Of a stretch of DNA of 64,000 nucleotides, positions 59,976 to 64,000 are shown one piece after another. Every line of letters starts with the position of its first letter. Positions within the stretch are counted from its first letter, which is position 1. Location: contig CAOSWK010000002.1 in the NCBI GenBank assembly GCA_948527295.1, forward strand, positions 1 through 64,000, written 5' to 3'. Under the pieces are notes generated by a model that did no database searches, had not been told where the DNA came from, and worked only from the letters and a program-made list of their open reading frames with translations. This DNA is from an uncultured Eubacteriales bacterium (lineage in GTDB: Bacteria; Bacillota; Clostridia; Oscillospirales; Acutalibacteraceae). Made by a program: the position numbers and the translations under genes.

Positions 59976-61178
59976 ATGAAAAATTTGAAAAAAGGTATTT
60001 TGGCTAAAAAACTTTTGGCTTTGTTTCTTGTTGCCAGCGTGTCTTTGTGCGCAAATGTACCTGCTGTAGCTACCCAAAATTTGCCCACTCGGTATTCTTC
60101 TCCAAAATCGAAAAATAAATATCAGCAAAGAAACGGTACCTGCGGTTCTTTCGCTATTACCGCAACTGCAGAAACTTCGTCTAACAAAAAAGGCTTATTA
60201 AAAAAGAATAACTATTTTTCGGAGCAACATTTATTATGCTACTGTAGCCACGATCTCTCTGAAGAAGGTCATCATATATTTGATAAAGTTGGAGGTCTTA
60301 TTCCTGTTCTTGCCTACACCGTTTCTGGTTATGGTCCTGTTCTCGAGTGTGACTACGATTGTTATGACCCTGACAACCTTAATTTTAGTCCAAATTTGTT
60401 AAAAGTAAAACCAGCAGTTTCCGTTTACGGTTACAAGTTTCTAGATAAAGATGTTGATTCCATTAAAGAGGCCGTTGCAGAATATGGCGCTGTGGCTGCT
60501 ACATTTATTGTAAGCGACATAATTAATCATGCCGTGTCAATTATTGGTTGGGATGATTCAAAGCAGAGTTGGCTTGTAAAAGATAGTTTTAAAAAGCCCG
60601 ACTATTACATTTGGTTACCCTATTCAACCGAATTTATAACATTCGTATGCATAACGGACGTGAGGGCCTTCGACGACAAATTAAAAAGATATCAGCACGA
60701 CGAATACGGTGTTACTGGCTTTTATCGTGATAAAAATTTTGCCGCCGCTAACGTGTTTGACTTTGAAGGCAACGAAGAACTTGAATCTGTTATGGTAAAT
60801 AGCAGTTCTCCTGATGCACAAATCTCATTGCACCTTGCTCCTGTGTTGGGTGATGGATCTCCGAGCAACGATAGATCAACTTGGCAGCATTTATACAGTG
60901 GATACGTCCCATACGATGGGTACTTTACGTTCTCACTTCAAAATAAAGTCCAATTAAATAGAGGCAAATATGCTATAATCGCGCAGATGGAGCAAACGGC
61001 TGATTCCTCCGTCCCTCGCATTGGTTGTATGATGCCATACGAAAATTTAACTTTAGGTCCTAACACACCGGGCAAAAGCTTCATTTTGTCGGGAAATAAA
61101 TTTTGTGACGTAACTTCCTTGTCAAATTGCAATTCTATTTACGGCTTCTCAATTAAAGCCATAACCCGGCAGTCGTAA
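59976..61178 (+). CDS. Exported papain-family (C1) cysteine peptidase with lectin-like C-terminus
   Basis: The product is 400 aa from ATG 59976; a TTG at 59985 is better spaced from AAAGGA and also possible. Residues about 10-33 are a signal peptide (ALFLVASVSLCANVPAVA). The C1 domain has NGTCGSFAITATAE with catalytic Cys56 and NHAVSIIGWDD with His185. The third triad position lies in WLVKDSF, where papain-like enzymes have Asn and this has Asp203. Residues about 240-400 resemble the lectin-like domain found after clostridial C1 peptidases (FAAANVFDFEGNEELESVMV). Its own extended -10 promoter (TGATATAAT at 59940-59948) and terminator surround it; neighbours are unrelated. Confidence 0.8.
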   Translation: MKNLKKGILAKKLLALFLVASVSLCANVPAVATQNLPTRYSSPKSKNKYQQRNGTCGSFAITATAETSSNKKGLLKKNNYFSEQHLLCYCSHDLSEEGHHIFDKVGGLIPVLAYTVSGYGPVLECDYDCYDPDNLNFSPNLLKVKPAVSVYGYKFLDKDVDSIKEAVAEYGAVAATFIVSDIINHAVSIIGWDDSKQSWLVKDSFKKPDYYIWLPYSTEFITFVCITDVRAFDDKLKRYQHDEYGVTGFYRDKNFAAANVFDFEGNEELESVMVNSSSPDAQISLHLAPVLGDGSPSNDRSTWQHLYSGYVPYDGYFTFSLQNKVQLNRGKYAIIAQMEQTADSSVPRIGCMMPYENLTLGPNTPGKSFILSGNKFCDVTSLSNCNSIYGFSIKAITRQS

Positions 61179-61224
61179 ACTTTAATATCACTAAAAAATC
61201 ATAAAAATCTGTAATATAAATTTT

Positions 61225-61255
61225 GCTGCTCACTTTGTTTGGTGAGCAGCTTTTT
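61225..61255 (+). terminator. Terminator of the C1 peptidase gene
   Basis: GCTGCTCAC / GGTGAGCAGC stem with a short loop, then TTTTT. A second inverted repeat (CAGTCAGCTTAA / TTAAGCTAACTG, 61308-61339) lies downstream. Confidence 0.85.
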
Positions 61256-61408
61256 ACAATTTAAAACAAGCAAACGCACAATTTATTGTTTTAAACTGTT
61301 ATATTTCAGTCAGCTTAAATATTAAAATTAAGCTAACTGATAATATTTTTGCACTTTTTCTACAACATTACTCCTGGAATTATTTCACTGTTTGGACAAC
61401 TTACCGCA

Positions 61409-62023
61409 TCAATAGTAAAATTCCCTGTGTTTTAAAAGCAAAATCCCCATCAAATAGCAGCTCAAGAGTAACAGCGAAAAATTATATTTCGAAACGATTA
61501 ATATGTAAAACCCCAAAACTGCCACCGGCAGCAGCACCATAAACGACACCAGCACCGTAAAATTTTCGGCTGTTTTTATGCTTAATTTTCGGCTTAATAA
61601 ATTAAAAAAAATTTGCCCTCCATCCAGCGACTCTATGGGCAAAATGTTGAACGCCGCAATAAAGAGGTTCTCGTATATGGGCTTTAGCAGCCAGCTATGT
61701 CCGGTAGCCTTGAATATGCAGCAGAGCAGCGCGCAAAAAATTACATTTGCCAGCGGGCCTGCAGCTAGGATGAACACATCGTCGTTATAATGCCTTTTGG
61801 CCCTGTTTTTGTCGATTATATTTATGTCGAACGCTCTAAAATTAATTCTTTGAGGCCGGCATTTTTTGATCATCATTGCAGATATATGCCCCAGCTCGTG
61901 AATCAGCGCCGCCACTACGCCATAAACTATCATTCCGTTGTTGTCAACCAGCAAAAGCAAGGTGATTATCGTTAAAAACGGGAAGCTCACGGTAAACGTG
62001 CATCCTAAAAACTCAAACTGCAT
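61409..62023 (-). CDS. SpoIVFB-like intramembrane metalloprotease (M50)
   Basis: The product is 204 aa. Several membrane segments surround the zinc motif ALIHELGHISAMM (HELGH near residue 43). The second motif is NILPIESLDGGQIFF, which provides the Asp ligand. The layout matches the short SpoIVFB branch of site-2 proteases, which cleaves pro-sigma-K in the mother cell during sporulation. It starts directly after the M23 protein stop (1 bp), mirroring the spoIVFA-spoIVFB pair. Confidence 0.85.
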   Translation of the reverse strand: MQFEFLGCTFTVSFPFLTIITLLLLVDNNGMIVYGVVAALIHELGHISAMMIKKCRPQRINFRAFDINIIDKNRAKRHYNDDVFILAAGPLANVIFCALLCCIFKATGHSWLLKPIYENLFIAAFNILPIESLDGGQIFFNLLSRKLSIKTAENFTVLVSFMVLLPVAVLGFYILIVSKYNFSLLLLSCYLMGILLLKHREFYY

Positions 62024-62024
62024 A

Positions 62025-62861
62025 TCAAACGTATATATTATCGAAAAACGGCTCTGGATCGTACTTCTTGCCGTTTATAATCAATTCAAAATGAAGATGC
62101 ACCCCTGTGGAATGGCTACCCGTGTTGCCCATCAGAGCTATATTCTGCTTGCGTTTTATATGGTCTCCCTCGCTGACGTTTATCTCCTTGCAGTGTGCAT
62201 ACAGCGTCCTTATGCCGTTCCCATGGTCTATAATCACCGCGTTACCAAACGACGCGCTATTCCACGCCTTTTCAACCGTCCCTGGCATAATAGAATATAT
62301 CGGAGTACCGTCTTCTGCACAAATGTCCAGCCCGCCGTGAAGCTTCTCTTCCCCCGAAAGAGGGTCAACCCGCTTGCCAAACTTAGAAGTAATGACCCCA
62401 CTGTCTATAGGGTTAGAAACACCAACAGAAAGCTCCACCGTTGCGGGCTCCACGTTGTTTTCATCATTGACGACAAAAGTCTCTATCACCTTTTCCTTGT
62501 TTCTCAAATTTATAAACGGAACCTTAACATTAAAAGAATCCGCACTCTCGCCGCTGTCTGCCGCGGTAATTATCGAGTTGTTGATATTCTCCATATACCA
62601 TCCGCGGACCACGTTAAAATATTCGCCGCCAATAAATTTAAAAGCAAACATCACAGTCAAAAAGATAATACTCACCGCCAGCTGAACCGCCAAAAGTAGC
62701 GGCGCTCCCTCGTAGCGTGAGCGTTTTTTTTGTTCTGCGCTGTTCGAATTCTCCGCTTCGCCCAAAGAATAGCCATCATTAACCTGCGTATTTTCGTTCA
62801 TACAACAAAGCGGCCGCAACCTTGCGCCAAGCCCCGGCCCTTTTGCCTCCCTTGCGTTCAT
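62025..62861 (-). CDS. SpoIVFA-like membrane protein with M23/LytM domain
   Basis: The product is up to 278 aa; the ATG at 62861 has no clear ribosome-binding site and ATG 62801 is an alternative. One membrane helix (about residues 55-75, LLLAVQLAVSIIFLTVMFAF) is followed by a LytM domain: SGVITSKFGKRVDPLSGEEKLHGGLDI with first His, then VIIDHGNGIRTLYAHC and GVHLHFELI. All M23 zinc ligands (H…D, HxH) appear present, whereas many SpoIVFA proteins are degenerate. Position before a SpoIVFB-like gene suggests a role in sigma-K control. Confidence 0.8.
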   Translation of the reverse strand: MNAREAKGPGLGARLRPLCCMNENTQVNDGYSLGEAENSNSAEQKKRSRYEGAPLLLAVQLAVSIIFLTVMFAFKFIGGEYFNVVRGWYMENINNSIITAADSGESADSFNVKVPFINLRNKEKVIETFVVNDENNVEPATVELSVGVSNPIDSGVITSKFGKRVDPLSGEEKLHGGLDICAEDGTPIYSIMPGTVEKAWNSASFGNAVIIDHGNGIRTLYAHCKEINVSEGDHIKRKQNIALMGNTGSHSTGVHLHFELIINGKKYDPEPFFDNIYV

Positions 62862-62934
62862 GTCTACTAATTAATATGAACAAAATCACGCACAAATTAC
62901 CTTTTTGCAGATAAAAATTGAGTCCAGCGGTGGT

Positions 62935-63633
62935 TTAGATGTTTTTGATGCAACTAAAAATCATAAAAAAGTGCAGTATGCTGCCCAGCAAAACAAACAG
63001 GTGCCACACCGAGTGCACATACTTTTGCTTTTTGCCAATGACATACAAGACCGCGCCAACAGTGTAAGCGACTCCGCCCCAGACCAAAAGCGCAAGCTGC
63101 CCTGCCGTAATGCTCTCGATCAGCGGTTTGAAGGCGATCACAACTACCCATCCCATCGCGATGTAGCATATCATAGAAAACTTTGCAAACTTCTTTATGT
63201 CAATGGAGTTAAAAACGATCCCAACGACCGCCGCGATCCACACTATAAAAAATAAAATCCATCCGACCGCGCTATCAAGCACCAAGAGGCATATCGGTGT
63301 GTACGTGCCCGCGATCAGCAGAAAAATCGAGCAATGGTCCAGCACTCTAAAGACCTTCTTGGCTCTGCACGGCAAAAGCGAGTGGTAAAGCGTCGAGATG
63401 ATGTACAAAACGAAGAGAGACGCCGAATAAATCGTGACGCAAACTATAGATTTTATTTCGAAATTCGAATTTAAAATCAGCAAAATTATCGCGATAATCG
63501 AAAGCACAGCGCCAATTCCGTGAGATATCGCGTTCATTAATTCTTCTGATATCGAATATTCCGGCAAATTGAACTCCTTCAGCTTCTTTAAGCGCAGCCT
63601 GGCCTTCTCCGTCAAAACTTCTTTTTTTATCAT
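62935..63633 (-). CDS. Hemolysin III / YqfA family membrane protein (PAQR-like)
   Basis: The product is 232 aa. Seven membrane segments are visible, starting ELMNAISHGIGAVLSIIAIILLI with the metal-ligand His in NAISHGIGA, then STLYHSLL, RVLDHCSIFLLIAGTYTPICL and a C-terminal SVWHLFVLLGSILHF. These histidines and Ser/Asp residues form the conserved zinc site of the PAQR/HlyIII superfamily. Bacterial function is uncertain; the hemolysin label comes from one Bacillus cereus protein. It lies between typA and the sporulation pair. Confidence 0.92.
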   Translation of the reverse strand: MIKKEVLTEKARLRLKKLKEFNLPEYSISEELMNAISHGIGAVLSIIAIILLILNSNFEIKSIVCVTIYSASLFVLYIISTLYHSLLPCRAKKVFRVLDHCSIFLLIAGTYTPICLLVLDSAVGWILFFIVWIAAVVGIVFNSIDIKKFAKFSMICYIAMGWVVVIAFKPLIESITAGQLALLVWGGVAYTVGAVLYVIGKKQKYVHSVWHLFVLLGSILHFFMIFSCIKNI

Positions 63634-63685
63634 AAACTCGAGCGCCCCCCATTGTGCGAATCTGACTATTCCAAAAACCTCAAAC

Positions 63686-64000
63686 CTAGCTCCGGCTGGC
63701 CTTTTTCATCCGCTGCTCTTTATTCAATATGATCTTCCTAAGGCGAATATTCTGCGGCGTGACCTCCACCAGCTCGTCGTCGGTAATAAATTCAAGCGAT
63801 TGTTCCAGGCTCAAAACCGTGTGTGGCGTCAATTTTAAAGCATCGTCCGAGCCCGAAGCTCTCGTGTTTGTGATGTGCTTTTTCTTACACACATTCACCA
63901 CCAAGTCCTCTGCCTTAGGATTCTCACCCACTATCATGCCTTCATAAACTGGTGTGCCGGCGCCAATAAAGAGTCTGCCTCTTTCTTGCGCTGCAAAAAG
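63686..64000 (-). CDS. typA: GTP-binding protein TypA/BipA, C-terminal part
   Basis: Only the last ~104 codons are inside the window; the frame is open to base 64000. Sequence RGRLFIGAGTPVYEGMIVGENPK, then DLVVNVCKKKHITNTRASGSDDALKLTPHTVLSLEQSLEFI, ends in a basic tail; these match the C-terminal domain of TypA/BipA, a ribosome-associated GTPase for stress adaptation and 50S assembly. The GTPase domain lies beyond the edge. Confidence 0.96.
   Translation of the reverse strand, partial: LFAAQERGRLFIGAGTPVYEGMIVGENPKAEDLVVNVCKKKHITNTRASGSDDALKLTPHTVLSLEQSLEFITDDELVEVTPQNIRLRKIILNKEQRMKKASRS

Noticed and set aside
1..64000. CRISPR array, prophage or intact insertion sequence
   Set aside because: No regularly spaced repeats, no transposase or integrase and no phage structural genes were seen.

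Overview
The window reads as a chromosomal segment of a low-GC, spore-forming-lineage member of the Firmicutes, most like Clostridia (Oscillospirales-type). The reasons are the gene orders infC-rpmI-rplT, topA-trmFO-plsX-rnc-smc-ftsY, dnaX-ybaB-recR and yhbY-yqeK-rsfS-leuS, the spoIVFA/spoIVFB-like pair, a YlmC/YmxH protein and a CCA-encoding tRNA. Species cannot be named from the sequence. The first 7.5 kb and several single genes are visibly more AT-rich than the housekeeping operons.

Layout. 1-7.6 kb is an accessory region: the end of an ABC-transporter binding protein with a structured ~300-nt leader, an anchored zinc peptidase, an aldo-keto reductase/flavodoxin chimeric pseudogene, a GLUG-repeat surface protein, an exported GT8 glycosyltransferase and a frameshifted exported transglutaminase-like gene. 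7.7-10.3 kb holds tRNA-Thr and the folate operon folE-folP-folB-folK. 10.5-23.4 kb holds rpsB-tsf, ylmC, a P-type ATPase, divergent ackA/tmcAL, a class B PBP, a small P-loop protein, pgi, a D,D-carboxypeptidase and rubrerythrin. 23.7-32 kb mixes metabolic genes (NUDIX, VOC, NSS transporter, DUF378, gpmI) with exported orphans (a zinc peptidase, a GNAT acetyltransferase, a DUF218-like protein) and a NUMOD1-like protein. 32-36.1 kb holds ssrA, smpB, recR, ybaB, dnaX and SRP RNA. 36.2-38.7 kb holds a GH25 muramidase, a polysaccharide deacetylase and a double-glycine leader peptide. 38.7-59.9 kb is almost entirely minus-strand housekeeping: radA, an M24 peptidase, aroQ, yqeG, rpsU, leuS, rsfS, yqeK, yhbY, ftsY, smc, rnc, plsX, trmFO, topA, dprA, a SpoU-type rRNA methylase and rplT-rpmI-infC. 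60-64 kb holds an exported papain-like peptidase, spoIVFB/FA, a hemolysin-III homologue and the end of typA.

How the genes work together. The housekeeping genes serve translation (EF-Ts, S2, S21, L20, L35, IF3, LeuRS, RsfS, YhbY, tmRNA/SmpB), chromosome maintenance (SMC, TopA, DnaX, RecR, RadA, DprA), protein targeting (FtsY with SRP RNA) and envelope building (PBPs, PlsX). Single-gene transcription units scattered among them, most with their own sigma-A-type promoter and terminator, encode exported proteins. Several of these carry domains whose chemistry is normally cytosolic (GT8, GNAT, DUF218-like). This dispersed set of exported enzymes is the most unusual feature at the scale of the whole window. 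The strongest single-locus oddities are a tmRNA whose predicted tag does not end in Ala-Ala, a leader RNA with two mutually exclusive 14-bp pairings, and an orphan double-glycine peptide gene.
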